A stretch of DNA of 64,000 nt from Halovenus salina (GCF_026410925.1 NZ_CP112972.1:1364001-1428000); one strand, 5' to 3'. Counted from the first letter of the stretch, positions 44,437 through 53,801 are shown. The notes: generated by a model not told the origin, from the sequence alone. Translations and numbers: made by a program.

Positions 44437-46109
44437 CAGTCTCGCCGGACAATATCGAAGGGCAGTCCCTCGACTCCGTCGCGCTGGAAGTCCGTGATGA
44501 GCTCGTTCACCTCGTGGTACCCGGTGATTCCCTCCTGGATTGCGCGCTCGATGATACGAGCACGGAAGTCCAAGTCGTCGTAGATATCGCGGGTGTCCTC
44601 GTACCCCAGGAGGGTCGCGATCTGCTCTTCGAGCACGTAGGAGTTGTTCCGCCCCTGGAAGTTGATTTCGTCCTCGACGGGGTCCCAGAAGAAGCTCTGG
44701 CGAGTGACGACACCGTCCATCTCCTTTGAGTATCCCTCGATTTCCTGGACGCTCGTGACCCGACGCAGGACATCGTCGCCCTGCTTGACACGGTTCTGGA
44801 ACAGGGCCACGTCCGCCACATCCATGAACGTCTCGGGGACGTTGATGGGTTCGCCGGTAAAGCGCTGAATCATCGAGACGATGTCGCTTGCGTGGAAGGT
44901 CAGCATGACTGGGTGGCCGGTCTGAGCGGCCTGGAAGGCCATCCGACCCTCTTCACCACGAACCTCACCCACGATGATATAGTCCGGACGGGACCGCAGT
45001 GCGGCGGCCACCAGGTCGAACATGTCGATGGAGGTGTCCTCGTCGTCGCCCTCCCGCGTCAACAGCTGCTGCCAGGTGTTGTGTGGCGGCAGGACCTCGG
45101 CAGTGTCCTCGGCGGTGTAAATCTTCGAGTCTCGGGGGATGAACGACATGATGGAGTTCAGCGTCGTCGTCTTCCCCGACGCCGTCTCCCCGACGACGAA
45201 CACCGTCTGCTCGTTCTCCAGACAGAGCCAGAGATACGCCGACAGCTCGGGGCTGAGCGTGTTCCAGGCGGTAATCTGGAAGATAGACAGCGGAACCTCG
45301 TCGCCCTGACGGATGGTGAGCGAGGGACCCTTGAGGCTCACGTCGTCGGAGTAGATGAGGTTCAGACGCGAGCCATCCGGCAGCGTCGAGTCGACCACTG
45401 GGTCCGAGTCACTGACGGGGTCGCCCATCCGCTCGCCCATGTTCTTGAGCCACTGGTCGAAGTGTTCGGGGCTGTCCCACTCGACAGTCGTCTCGAGCAT
45501 GCTGTAGACCGAGTGGTCGACGTGACACTCGGTATGGCCGATGACGTGGATGTCCTCGTTCGCTGGGTCACGCATCACCGGCTCCAGCGGCCCGAGCCCG
45601 ACGATATCGCGGTTGAGCCGGTAGCGGATGTTCTCGTAGGTCTGTTCTGTCACCTCGACTTTGCCGACATCGGTGAGGCTGGTCAGCCGCGAGAGCACGC
45701 CTCCGCCTTCGCTGGAGCTTGTGATCGACGTCGTCTCCTGGAGGAGTTCTTCGATGCGGTCGTCGTACTCGGCTTCGTCCTGTGGTGCTGGTTTGGTGAC
45801 GCTGCGTTCGAGCAGCCGGTCACGAACCTCGCCGAACAGGCTGCGCTCGTCTTCCGCCAGGTCCGGCTCGATTGCGTAGTATTTCGTATCCTGCCCGATA
45901 TCGCCGTAGACGTGGGCGTAAATTGGTCCGCCCACGGGGTAAATGACGTTCGGGCGGCCGCTCTCGTAGTCGTCGTCTGCCTCCTCGATAAACATCGGGA
46001 ACTCCCCAGTGATCTGTTTGAACTTCTGGAGGTGCTCCCGCAGGTGCGGCCGGCGTGCCGCGTGTTGCCTGAGTTCGTCCGAGGGGTTGGGTCTGCCGTG
46101 GTCTGTCAT
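44436..46109 (-). CDS. flaI: Archaellum motor ATPase FlaI/ArlI
   Basis: FlaI is the hexameric type II/IV secretion ATPase that powers export of archaellins and filament rotation. The 557-residue product has the N-terminal domain (about 1-240), Walker A VGETASGKTTTLN near residue 310, an Asp box and the Walker B IIVGEVRGEEGRMAFQAAQTGHPV with the His box MLTFHAS. It starts 2 bp after flaH and overlaps flaJ by 1 bp. Confidence 0.94.
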   Translation of the reverse strand: MTDHGRPNPSDELRQHAARRPHLREHLQKFKQITGEFPMFIEEADDDYESGRPNVIYPVGGPIYAHVYGDIGQDTKYYAIEPDLAEDERSLFGEVRDRLLERSVTKPAPQDEAEYDDRIEELLQETTSITSSSEGGGVLSRLTSLTDVGKVEVTEQTYENIRYRLNRDIVGLGPLEPVMRDPANEDIHVIGHTECHVDHSVYSMLETTVEWDSPEHFDQWLKNMGERMGDPVSDSDPVVDSTLPDGSRLNLIYSDDVSLKGPSLTIRQGDEVPLSIFQITAWNTLSPELSAYLWLCLENEQTVFVVGETASGKTTTLNSIMSFIPRDSKIYTAEDTAEVLPPHNTWQQLLTREGDDEDTSIDMFDLVAAALRSRPDYIIVGEVRGEEGRMAFQAAQTGHPVMLTFHASDIVSMIQRFTGEPINVPETFMDVADVALFQNRVKQGDDVLRRVTSVQEIEGYSKEMDGVVTRQSFFWDPVEDEINFQGRNNSYVLEEQIATLLGYEDTRDIYDDLDFRARIIERAIQEGITGYHEVNELITDFQRDGVEGLPFDIVRRD

Positions 46110-46111
46110 GG

Positions 46112-46882
46112 TTATGCCACACTCCTGCTTTCGATGACGATGCCCGTTCCAGAGCGCACCGAGTAACCGATGGTGTCTCCAACCTGTTCGCCCATGCCGG
46201 CAAAGCGCAACACGCTAATCTGCCGGCGAACGTCGTTGCCGACCTCAACCATCTCCAACTCGAGGAAGACGTCGGCGATAGACCGGAACGGCCCGAGTGC
46301 CTCCTCGTCGAGCGTGGTCGGGTCGACGGTAAGGACGATGACCTTGCCGTCCGCGATGACATCCCGGAAAAACGAGATTATCTCCAGTGCGGCCTGGCGC
46401 TCCTCGTTCTGCCGGACTAGCGCCTCGAAAGTGGGGTCGTTGCGCAGGATAGCGTCGAAGGTGTCAATAATGACCACATCCGAGTTCCACATCACCTGGG
46501 CCTCCATCAGCCGCTTGAGCAGGTCCATCCGATCGTCCTCGTCGTCGGTTCCGGTGTCGGTGAAGGAACTCTTTGATTCGCCGATATCGGCGTGGAGAAA
46601 CAGAATCTCCTCGTCGAGCAGGTGGTTCACCATATCGTAGTTCAGCGAGTTCATCTGTTCGAGGAAACTCCCCACCGTCAGCTCCGTCGACAACAGCGTC
46701 ACTGAGTGGTCCTCCTCACAGAGTCCGTAGGAGAACCGCTGGCTCATCGCCGACTTGCCCGCACCGTAATCGCCCTCGATAAGGACGATACTGCCGGGCG
46801 GGAAACCGCCACCGAGCTCTTTGTTCAGGCGGTCCCGTTCGTCCAAGCCGATGGAATACAGGTCGTTTCGTGCGATGCTCAT
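46112..46882 (-). CDS. flaH: Archaellum ATP-binding protein FlaH/ArlH
   Basis: FlaH is a KaiC-like RecA-fold protein that binds ATP and regulates FlaI at the motor base. The 256-residue product has Walker [15 protein letters not shown] (about 33-46), Walker [11 protein letters not shown] (about 125) and lacks a catalytic hexamer interface of FlaI type. Its start overlaps the flaG stop by 4 bp and its end is 2 bp before flaI, so the three are tightly coupled. Confidence 0.92.
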   Translation of the reverse strand: MSIARNDLYSIGLDERDRLNKELGGGFPPGSIVLIEGDYGAGKSAMSQRFSYGLCEEDHSVTLLSTELTVGSFLEQMNSLNYDMVNHLLDEEILFLHADIGESKSSFTDTGTDDEDDRMDLLKRLMEAQVMWNSDVVIIDTFDAILRNDPTFEALVRQNEERQAALEIISFFRDVIADGKVIVLTVDPTTLDEEALGPFRSIADVFLELEMVEVGNDVRRQISVLRFAGMGEQVGDTIGYSVRSGTGIVIESRSVA

Positions 46883-47352
46883 GGGTTGTCCTCCACTCTG
46901 AACTCGAAGGTCTCCTCGTCACCGTTGGCGATGACGAGGACGCGGTGGTCACCGGGGACCAGATAGCCGTCGATGGTGAGTTCGACAACATCGTTCGTGT
47001 CCCAGGTGTCGACGTTTCTGTCCGAGACAACCGTGATATTCAGGTCGTCGCCGGTCTTGAACCTCCCGTCGACCAGAACGTCAATCTGACGCTCGACCGG
47101 GTCGAGCTGCTGTGACCCCGTGTTCTTGACGTAGATGGTCGTCGTGTTGGTGGTTCCGTCAAAGACGTTGTCGCTCCCGCTGTCGCTGATTATCTCGATG
47201 CTGGTCCTGACGTTGTCACTGACCTGCACGCCCCGGTCACTGATTGCCTCCGAGAGATTGTCCACACTTGTAGTGAACACGCCAGCCACACCTGCTGCGA
47301 TAATCATACTAGCGATGAACAAGATAAGATGAGAGACGGAGACACTTGCCAT
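46879..47352 (-). CDS. flaG: Archaellum stator-type protein FlaG/ArlG
   Basis: FlaG forms, with FlaF, the pseudoperiplasmic part that anchors the motor to the S-layer. The 157-residue product starts with [21 protein letters not shown] (residues 5-25), the FlaG signature helix, and a beta-sandwich domain of FlaF/FlaG type. It overlaps flaH by 4 bp. The S-V-S-H at the helix entry separates it from the FlaF-like genes upstream, which read FS-x-SG. Confidence 0.85.
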   Translation of the reverse strand: MASVSVSHLILFIASMIIAAGVAGVFTTSVDNLSEAISDRGVQVSDNVRTSIEIISDSGSDNVFDGTTNTTTIYVKNTGSQQLDPVERQIDVLVDGRFKTGDDLNITVVSDRNVDTWDTNDVVELTIDGYLVPGDHRVLVIANGDEETFEFRVEDNP

Positions 47353-47419
47353 TAGCTGTTCACCTCAGCTAGGACCCAGCCGCTTGTATGGTTGTCGCCA
47401 GCGTGGAGGCGCTGCTGCA

Positions 47420-48298
47420 TCAGAAATCACCCTCCGTGAACGTGAACGTCCGCTCGACGCCTGCTGGGTCGATATACATGATTGTCACGGTCACCGTCGT
47501 CGACGTCATCGCCACGGGGTCGCCGTTGCTGTCCCGGAACTCGCCGACCCGGTAGCGGGCAGTCCCGTCCGGACCCAACGTCACGCCGTTGTGGGGAATT
47601 GTCTCGTCGATGGCGAACGGTCCGTCTTCGGTCGCGGCCGCGTTCCCGTAGTCGGGAGCGAGTGTGATGTTCAACTCCGACAGCGACGCGCTGTTCGCGT
47701 AGTCGATGGTCGTCGGGTCTGCGCTTGCGTTCTCAACTGCGTCGATACTGACGTTCTTCAACGTCACGTTGTCGCTGTAGGTCGTCTCGATGTCGAACGC
47801 TATCGTCGAGTCTTTATTGTTCCCGGTCCGGTCGAGTGTCTGGGGGTTTACGTTGTCGAGATCCGCCACGTCGACAGTCACGGTCTCTGCGACCCCGCTG
47901 TCTGTGACGACTTTTACCCGTTCGGGCTCGGCAGTCTCGTTCTCCAGGCGAAGCTCCGTGTTGACGCCCCAGAGAGCGGTCTGCTCTCCGTCGACAGTCG
48001 AGATCTGGAACGCAGACAGCGCCCGGAACGCCCCGTCGACCAAGACAGTGGTATCACTCACTTGCATGTCCCGAGACCCCGTGTTAGTCGTGCGTATCGT
48101 GAGAGTCCCGTCGGTCTTGTGGTAGGTCGCATCGACCGAGAGTGCAGTCTCTGCAATCGCGTTCTGTGTCGCGAGGTGGTCGTCGTAGGCCCCGGTGAGC
48201 GACTCGCTCGTGTTTGCGGTCGCAGTGTAGACCGCACCGAGGGCGATGAACGACCCGAAGAAGATGAGCAGGAGACTCCCACTCGTGCTAAATCCCAT
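47420..48298 (-). CDS. flaF: Long FlaF-like protein with extra beta domain
   Basis: The 292-residue product begins with the FlaF-type helix GFSTSGSLLLIFFGSFIALGAVYTATAN (residues 2-29) and a FlaF-like beta-sandwich (about 45-150). A second beta-rich domain (about 160-292) follows that FlaF normally lacks, so the product is nearly twice family length. FlaF contacts the S-layer protein and acts as a stator. The added domain might bind an S-layer variant or reach further out (inference). It lies 12 bp after the shorter flaF paralogue. Confidence 0.72.
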   Translation of the reverse strand: MGFSTSGSLLLIFFGSFIALGAVYTATANTSESLTGAYDDHLATQNAIAETALSVDATYHKTDGTLTIRTTNTGSRDMQVSDTTVLVDGAFRALSAFQISTVDGEQTALWGVNTELRLENETAEPERVKVVTDSGVAETVTVDVADLDNVNPQTLDRTGNNKDSTIAFDIETTYSDNVTLKNVSIDAVENASADPTTIDYANSASLSELNITLAPDYGNAAATEDGPFAIDETIPHNGVTLGPDGTARYRVGEFRDSNGDPVAMTSTTVTVTIMYIDPAGVERTFTFTEGDF

Positions 48299-48310
48299 CG
48301 TTTCCCCCCA

Positions 48311-48778
48311 TCATGTCGTCACCTCCGCGGCCACCGAGATGCCCGACGGCGTCGTCAGCGAAACGCTGTCGGGCTGGCTGGTGGCGTTCACGGTTATCGT
48401 CACGGTCTCGCCAGGCTGCCAGAGGTCCGTGTTGTTGTTGCCGTCGACGCTCGCGTTTGCCTCCCAGCCGGTCTCGTACTCGTTGTCGACGAGCAAACTG
48501 GTGCCATCCAGCGACAGCGTCGTCGAACCGGTGTTGTTCGCCGTCACGGTGAGTTCGTTCGTCCCACTGTCATAGACCGCCGAGACCAGTTCGATACCGC
48601 TGTTTTTCGTCTCCAGCGCGCGGTCAGTCTGGTCGTCCTGTGCGTCGGCCACCTGCTGGAAGGAGTTGTCTGTGGCCGTATAGAGGGCTCCAAAGGCGAC
48701 GAACAGGCTCAAGAAGATGAGCGCCGCCGCGCCACTAACGCTGAAGCCCACTTGCACCACCCCCGTGCTGGAGTCCAT
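48311..48778 (-). CDS. flaF: Archaellum protein FlaF/ArlF (normal length)
   Basis: The 155-residue product has a FlaF-type membrane helix (FSVSGAAALIFLSLFVAFGALYTATDN, about 12-38) and one beta-sandwich domain with several N-x-S/T sequons. FlaF is the pseudoperiplasmic stator component that binds the S-layer. Its start lies 44 bp inside the end of the fused flaC/D/E gene, an unusually long overlap that implies coupled translation. A second FlaF-like gene follows directly. Confidence 0.82.
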   Translation of the reverse strand: MDSSTGVVQVGFSVSGAAALIFLSLFVAFGALYTATDNSFQQVADAQDDQTDRALETKNSGIELVSAVYDSGTNELTVTANNTGSTTLSLDGTSLLVDNEYETGWEANASVDGNNNTDLWQPGETVTITVNATSQPDSVSLTTPSGISVAAEVTT

Positions 48779-50519
48779 GCGTCGCGGCCATGCCGTTGCC
48801 GTTGAGCTGGCCGATGTAGTCCAGACTCTGTGTGTGGTGGTCGATGGTCAGCGACCCGTCACCGGCGTCCTCGAATCCGGCGAGATATGACTGGAGCTCC
48901 TCGGCAACGGCCTCGTCTATCCAGTCGATGTTCTCGTAGTAGTCGATCGCCTGTGCGGTACCCCGGACGCCTGCCTCCTCAACAAGGAATTCAAGCCACT
49001 CGACGACGATGAGCTCGGCGGCGAACCCACCAGGCAGCGTCGAGAGGTACGGCTTGCCGTCGCCCGTGTCGGCAGACCCAGCATTCTCCGTGGTTGCGGT
49101 CGTTGTGGTTGTCTCTGTTGTCGGTTGCTCGACCTCTGTCTCGGTGGGCGTTGGCTCCGTCGTCTCTGGTTCCTCGCTGGCAGTGTCTTCGGTCGCCGGC
49201 TCCGTCGCCGCGGCGTCGGCAGCCGGTTCATCCTCGACCGTCGAGTGCGCCTGTGACTCTTCATCGACCTCTGTTGCCTCCTCAGTCGCTGGCTCCGACT
49301 CGACCGTCTCCTCGATGTCGTCGGGCTCCGACTCCTCGATAGCAGAGTGGGCGGTCGTCTCGTCGGCTTCCTCCTCTTCCTCAATCACTTCGTCGAACAG
49401 GTTGTCGTCCGCGAACTCGTCGTCGTCCGCGAACTCATCGTCGGCCTCAACGTCGGATTCGCCATCTTCCTCGAACATCTCGTCTGCCGTCTCTTCCTCA
49501 GTGGCCTCGCCCTCTTCTCCGGCCCAGTCGGCATCTCCGGACTCATACTCGGCTTTCAGGTCCTCGAACGACGAGCCGCCGCCGTCGTCTCCGCCGCTGG
49601 ACTCGTCGGCGAGCTCCTCCTCACCGGTATCGTCCATATCGAAGTCCTCGTCGCCGAACTCACCGTCATCGAAGCCGTCATCGGCGAACTCGTCTTCGCC
49701 GAAGTCCTCGTCGAAGCTGTCCTGGAAGGCGTCGCCGCCCTCGGGCTCTGGACTGCCACCACCGCCGAGTACGTCGCCGGCGTCGGCGTCGGCGTCCATC
49801 GGCATGTCGTCGTCCCCCTCTTTGATGAGGTCGTCGTCGAAAAATCCCTCGGCCTCTGCCTCGGCGATGCCTTCGTCAACCGCTTCATCTTCCTCTTCCT
49901 CGTCTGCGAACAGCCCGAACGAGCCCTCGCCCATGCCGCCACCCATCCCTGCGTCGATGTCGTCGGCGAAGGGGTTGACACCGCGGGTCACCATCTCGTA
50001 GATGTCGAGCAGCTTCCGGACGTTCTCCTCGACCTCGTCGACGCTCTCGGAGATCTGCTCGTTCTCGTTACGGACCGTGTTCATCGTCGAGGATAGATTC
50101 CCGACCTCGTTTTCGAGTTCGTCGAGCCGGTGTTCAAGCTCGTCGACGTTGCCGCCGCCGCCACCGCCACCGCCCCCCATGTCGTCGAACTCGTCGTCAC
50201 CGAGTCCGCCGAGGTCGTCGTCTTCGAGCCCACCGAGCCCGCCAAGGTCATCGTCGCCACCGCCGTCGTCGTCGAGTCCACCGCCGAGGTCGTCGCCGCC
50301 ACCACCACCCAGGTCGTTACCGCCGCCGCCACCGCCACCGAGGTCGCCGTCGCTCATGCCGATGTCCTCGCCTTCCTCCTCCTCGGACATGATGGACTCG
50401 AACATGTTGCGGATGCTCATCCCGACCACCCCCCCAGAGAACAGGACGAGCATCACCGCCACAGCACCGACCTCCGACACAGCGGCCTGTAGCGGTAGCG
50501 CAAACACGAAACTACTCAT
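48735..50519 (-). CDS. flaCE: Fused FlaC/D/E archaellum accessory protein with Gly/Asp-rich linkers
   Basis: The 594-residue product joins an N-terminal membrane helix (about 10-33), a Gly/Asp low-complexity stretch (about 55-125), a FlaC coiled-coil domain (LEHRLDELENEVGNLSSTM to MVTRGVNPFAD, about 127-185), a very acidic disordered region (about 190-475) and a C-terminal FlaD/E domain (YLSTLPGGFAAELIVVEWLEF, about 490-560). FlaC/D/E form the cytoplasmic ring that receives CheY-P via CheF. Fusion of C with D/E is normal in haloarchaea; the length of the acidic linker and the membrane helix are notable. A TATA-like ATACTTAAAA (minus strand, 50558-50567) lies upstream and starts the fla transcript. 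Confidence 0.85.
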   Translation of the reverse strand: MSSFVFALPLQAAVSEVGAVAVMLVLFSGGVVGMSIRNMFESIMSEEEEGEDIGMSDGDLGGGGGGGNDLGGGGGDDLGGGLDDDGGGDDDLGGLGGLEDDDLGGLGDDEFDDMGGGGGGGGGNVDELEHRLDELENEVGNLSSTMNTVRNENEQISESVDEVEENVRKLLDIYEMVTRGVNPFADDIDAGMGGGMGEGSFGLFADEEEEDEAVDEGIAEAEAEGFFDDDLIKEGDDDMPMDADADAGDVLGGGGSPEPEGGDAFQDSFDEDFGEDEFADDGFDDGEFGDEDFDMDDTGEEELADESSGGDDGGGSSFEDLKAEYESGDADWAGEEGEATEEETADEMFEEDGESDVEADDEFADDDEFADDNLFDEVIEEEEEADETTAHSAIEESEPDDIEETVESEPATEEATEVDEESQAHSTVEDEPAADAAATEPATEDTASEEPETTEPTPTETEVEQPTTETTTTTATTENAGSADTGDGKPYLSTLPGGFAAELIVVEWLEFLVEEAGVRGTAQAIDYYENIDWIDEAVAEELQSYLAGFEDAGDGSLTIDHHTQSLDYIGQLNGNGMAATHGLQHGGGASGLQR

Positions 50520-50739
50520 TGTCTTTACGGTCCGCGCTCATACCCTTGAATGTATTGTTTTAAGTATAGTATCTGATACTTGCAGAATCTTTTACGCCTT
50601 GAAGAGATGAATTTATGTCTATATATCGGAAATAGAGTCAGACGTTAATTTCTACGCAGTTGTGGCTGAGAGGAGGTCGGTTTCTGTTGGAACCTGGCTT
50701 CGAGTCTGCCGGTCGTCTGACGGGGACGCGCCGATTCGT
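50520..50739. promoter_or_regulatory. Promoter region of the fla transcript
   Basis: This AT-rich 220-bp gap contains the minus-strand box ATACTTAAAA (50558-50567), about 44 bp before the flaC/D/E start, embedded in an inverted repeat AAGTAT/ATACTT (50562-50567 and 50576-50581). It has no gene. Confidence 0.5.
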
Positions 50740-51261
50740 TTAGAGCGTCCGGTCCTGTCGGTTGGCACTTTTGACGACGAGGTCGCCGGTCGAGGCCTTG
50801 AGCCGGACCGAGCGTCCGTGGTCACCGCCGACATCCTCCCCAGTCAGCGAAATATTGTGCTCGGAGAGTGTCGTCTTGACCTGGTCGACGTTGCGGTCGC
50901 CGATACCGGACCCGCCTTCGGAGAAGTCGAGCATATCACTGCCGCCGGCGATTTTCGCTTCGAGACTCCGTTTGTTCGCGCCGATTGCTTCGAGCTCCTC
51001 GATGAGCAGTTCGGTGCCGGTGTCGGCAAACTTGGCGGGTTTCCCGTCGTCGACCTCCTCTGCAGCCGGAAGCATGACATGGACGAGGCCGGCCCTACCG
51101 CTGTGTTCGTCATAGAGGGCAACCCCCACACACGAGCCGAGGCCGCTTGTGGTCAGCGTCGCCCCATCGGCCGTGACCTCGTACTCCGCGATACCGACTT
51201 TAATTCGCTCTGGCGTCGTCCCCTCGGAGTCCGCTGACTCGCTCCCGTCGTATATTTTCAT
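50740..51261 (-). CDS. cheD: Chemoreceptor glutamine deamidase CheD
   Basis: CheD deamidates Gln residues in chemoreceptors and cooperates with CheC in adaptation. The 173-residue product keeps the catalytic Cys in LGSCVGVALYD and the His in GLVHVMLP, and the conserved KIAGGSDML strand. The ATG at 51261 is 1 bp after the cheC stop, so cheC-cheD are coupled. The longer open frame upstream is antisense-like extra sequence within cheC and is not used. Confidence 0.9.
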   Translation of the reverse strand: MKIYDGSESADSEGTTPERIKVGIAEYEVTADGATLTTSGLGSCVGVALYDEHSGRAGLVHVMLPAAEEVDDGKPAKFADTGTELLIEELEAIGANKRSLEAKIAGGSDMLDFSEGGSGIGDRNVDQVKTTLSEHNISLTGEDVGGDHGRSVRLKASTGDLVVKSANRQDRTL

Positions 51262-51262
51262 A

Positions 51263-52480
51263 CTAGAACAACCCGTCGGTGTCAGCCTCCGTCTGATCGG
51301 CTCTGTCGACATCGAGGTCATCGAGCGCCTCGCGAAGCTCCTGCTCGTTTGGTAACGCGTGAATCTTGCTCTCGAACTCGAGCTCTTCGGTTTTCATCGT
51401 CGAATCAATCATGAATGCGTGACGCTGGTGTTGGCCCAACTGGGCAGCCAGCGGGTCGATGATAGCCTGCCCCATGTCGTGGACGAGCCGCGGCGGCGTG
51501 TGTTCGACCGACCGCTGGAGCACGTTCGCCCAGCCGTCGACGAAGCCGCTTGTCATGATGTTTCCAAGCTCTTCGATTGCAGCCTTGTGTTGGTCGGTCA
51601 GCTCGTCGCTGTCCATATCGACGGGCATCAACCCCTCGGCGACGGTAATCGCCGACTGCTCGTCAAACAGGACGAGCAGAAAGCCGCTCGGCGCGCCCGT
51701 GAACTCGACCGCAGTCCCGACGTGTGTCTCCTTCCCGAATCGTTTAGGCACGTCTTCAATCGGCGCAAATGAGATTTGCGAGACCTCTGCCTCTGTCTCG
51801 ATACCGGACATCATCTCGACGTTCTCGGCAGCCTGTTTGGTCCCCTCACGGTTCATCTGGTTGAACGCCGCGAGCTTTTCGACGGGAATCGCGTCGGTCT
51901 CGTTGCCGCCGTGTTCGGCCATCAGTTCCGTTAGTGGCGTGTACTCCGGCAGCATGTAGATATAGAAGCTCACGTCTTCACCCTCCCACTGGATTTCACT
52001 CCTGAAGACGAACACCTGGTCGTGTTCGTCGGTCTCGGGCCCCTCCGGGACGACATCTTTCCCCTGCCGTTCGATGTACGTCGGCGGCGTGTGTTCGATA
52101 GAGGTTCCCAGATGCTCGGCCCAGCCGTCGATGAACCCACTCATCATGATGTTGCCGATCTCTTTGACACTGCTCTGTGCCATTGATTCGTCTGCGGCTC
52201 CCCCCGGGACAAGCGCCTCAACGATTGCAGCGCTCTGTTCGCGCTCGAAGATGAGCACGGTCTCGCCAGTAAGGGCACCGTCGAATCCGAACTGGACGCC
52301 AACGAACTCGGCGTCGGTACCCAGCTCTTCGCCGAGGTCTTTCCGGTCGACCAGCGAAATCCGAGTCACTTCGACGGTCGCCTCGATACCCGTCATCTGG
52401 GTCATCGAGCGCGTGGCCTCCTGTGCCCCTTCGTGAGCCAGCTGGTTGAACGTGTCAAGCGACTGAACGTCGATTTTCAT
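51263..52480 (-). CDS. cheC: CheY-P phosphatase CheC with two CheC domains
   Basis: The 405-residue product contains two full CheC units: KEIGNIMMSGFIDGWAEHLG...HTPP in the N-terminal half and EELGNIMTSGFVDGWANVLQ...HTPP in the C-terminal half, each with the E-x2-N phosphatase motif. CheC removes phosphate from CheY-P and binds CheD. Single-domain CheC has about 200 residues, so this is a tandem duplication. ATG 52480 is chosen because it is 2 bp after the cheY stop. Gene order cheY-cheC-cheD. Confidence 0.88.
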   Translation of the reverse strand: MKIDVQSLDTFNQLAHEGAQEATRSMTQMTGIEATVEVTRISLVDRKDLGEELGTDAEFVGVQFGFDGALTGETVLIFEREQSAAIVEALVPGGAADESMAQSSVKEIGNIMMSGFIDGWAEHLGTSIEHTPPTYIERQGKDVVPEGPETDEHDQVFVFRSEIQWEGEDVSFYIYMLPEYTPLTELMAEHGGNETDAIPVEKLAAFNQMNREGTKQAAENVEMMSGIETEAEVSQISFAPIEDVPKRFGKETHVGTAVEFTGAPSGFLLVLFDEQSAITVAEGLMPVDMDSDELTDQHKAAIEELGNIMTSGFVDGWANVLQRSVEHTPPRLVHDMGQAIIDPLAAQLGQHQRHAFMIDSTMKTEELEFESKIHALPNEQELREALDDLDVDRADQTEADTDGLF

Positions 52481-52482
52481 TG

Positions 52483-52842
52483 CTACGAGGGAACGACGTC
52501 TTGAATCGCTTCGATCACGCTGGGTTTCTGGAAGGGTTTGGTGATGTAGCCGTCTGCCCCGGCTTTGACTGCCTCTTTCATCTTTTCTTCCTGTCCGACA
52601 CTGGTACACATGATGACGTTCGAATTCGGATACTCGTTTTTGATCTCGTCGGTCGCCTCGATGCCATCACGAATTGGCATCACGATGTCCATCATTACCA
52701 GGTCCGGCTCCTTCTCTTTGAACACTTCGACGGCTTCGACGCCGTTCTCGACTTCCCCGATTATATTGTGGTCCTCCTCCAGGATTTCCCGCAGGAGGTT
52801 CCTCATGAACTCGGAGTCGTCAGCGATGAGCACTTCTGCCAT
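52483..52842 (-). CDS. cheY: Chemotaxis response regulator CheY
   Basis: The 119-residue product is a single receiver: acidic pair D8-D9, phospho-acceptor D52 in VMMDIVMP, T80 (MCTS) and K102 (YITKP). CheY-P carries the switch signal from CheA to the archaellum motor through CheF and FlaC/D/E. The start is ATG 52842; a 4-codon longer frame is possible but not needed. It begins a cheY-cheC-cheD run. Confidence 0.93.
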   Translation of the reverse strand: MAEVLIADDSEFMRNLLREILEEDHNIIGEVENGVEAVEVFKEKEPDLVMMDIVMPIRDGIEATDEIKNEYPNSNVIMCTSVGQEEKMKEAVKAGADGYITKPFQKPSVIEAIQDVVPS

Positions 52843-52924
52843 GTCTCTCACCACATGGTACTGCTATGACGTAAATAAAAGCTTCCCGTTGATTATCGGT
52901 GTTGATAGTCTCCCGCCCTTGTCA

Positions 52925-53683
52925 TCAGAACTGCACGCCGTCGTCGATTTCTTCAAGCAGGTCCGCAATGGAGTCATCAGGAGAGAGGTTTGATGATTTC
53001 ACCAGCTGGTGGATGCTCTCGGGCGGATAGCGAATCGGGACGTTCGCTTCGGTCAGAAGAATGCCGAGAATCTCTTCGACCGGCGTGTCGCTGTCGACCT
53101 GCTGGGCGTACCAGAGCATGAGACTCTCGAAAATCGTCACCACGTCGTTCGAGGCCATTCGACGCTGGCTGATCGACCCCTCAAAGGTTGCGGTGACATC
53201 GAACCCGTACTGGGTGTGCCCATCTTCGAAGCTCTCTCTGAGCCACTGATGGACCTGTTCCTGTGAGATTGTACTGTCCCGCCCCGGCGGCTGTGTCGGC
53301 TGCTGTGAGCGTTCCTGTCGCTCCCGGGAGCGGCGTGGCTGTCCCGACGATGCCCGGGGCTGTCCTGATGATGACTGCCGTGGTTGTTCGGGACGTTCCT
53401 CTCGCTGTGTCGGTGACTGCTGAGTGAAGTCGTCGGGGTCGTCTTGGCGCGGCGAGTCGGTCTGTCGACTGCGTGACTCCGACGACGTGTGCTCCTCGCG
53501 GTGATTCGGCCCGACGTTCGGTGGACCGTCCGGTGAGACGACGAACCGTCCCTCTTCGAGTTCCTCGACGTGTTCACTTTCGGTGATGTCCAGCTCGTCG
53601 GGTGCGAGAACGCGCCCCTCGTCTGCTGGCCCCTCCTCGATGTCGTCGAGGTCCTTGAAGTCGTCTGGCGGCCTATCGGCCAT
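52925..53683 (-). CDS. Archaellum/chemotaxis-island protein, unknown function
   Basis: The 252-residue product has an acidic, disordered N-terminal half (about 1-140) rich in Arg, Gln, Ser and Pro (RQTDSPRQDDPDD, QPRRSRERQERSQQ) and a folded, mostly helical C-terminal domain (about 142-252: WLRESFEDGHTQYGFDVTAT to DSIADLLEEIDDGVQF). There is no membrane segment. I do not recognise the family; it is not CheF, whose motifs are absent. A TTTTTAAT box (minus strand, near 53710) lies 27 bp before ATG 53683, so it is leaderless. Its location between the archaellins and cheY suggests a role in motility signalling. Confidence 0.68.
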   Translation of the reverse strand: MADRPPDDFKDLDDIEEGPADEGRVLAPDELDITESEHVEELEEGRFVVSPDGPPNVGPNHREEHTSSESRSRQTDSPRQDDPDDFTQQSPTQREERPEQPRQSSSGQPRASSGQPRRSRERQERSQQPTQPPGRDSTISQEQVHQWLRESFEDGHTQYGFDVTATFEGSISQRRMASNDVVTIFESLMLWYAQQVDSDTPVEEILGILLTEANVPIRYPPESIHQLVKSSNLSPDDSIADLLEEIDDGVQF

Positions 53684-53801
53684 GCTATACTCTCTGTGAC
53701 GGACGATTAAAAACGTGTCTCCGCACAAGAAACCTGAATTGTCGAGACAGACACTCCAAGAGATATGACGGCCCGAACGCGATTCGCGGTTATTTACGAG
53801 G

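Noticed and set aside
44892-46166. Open frame of 424 codons on the plus strand over flaI
   Set aside because: It is antisense to flaI, whose Walker motifs and length are right.
47384-48805. Open frame of 473 codons on the plus strand over the flaF genes
   Set aside because: It is antisense to two FlaF-like genes with clear membrane helices and sequons. The product is Arg/Val-rich and lacks any domain.
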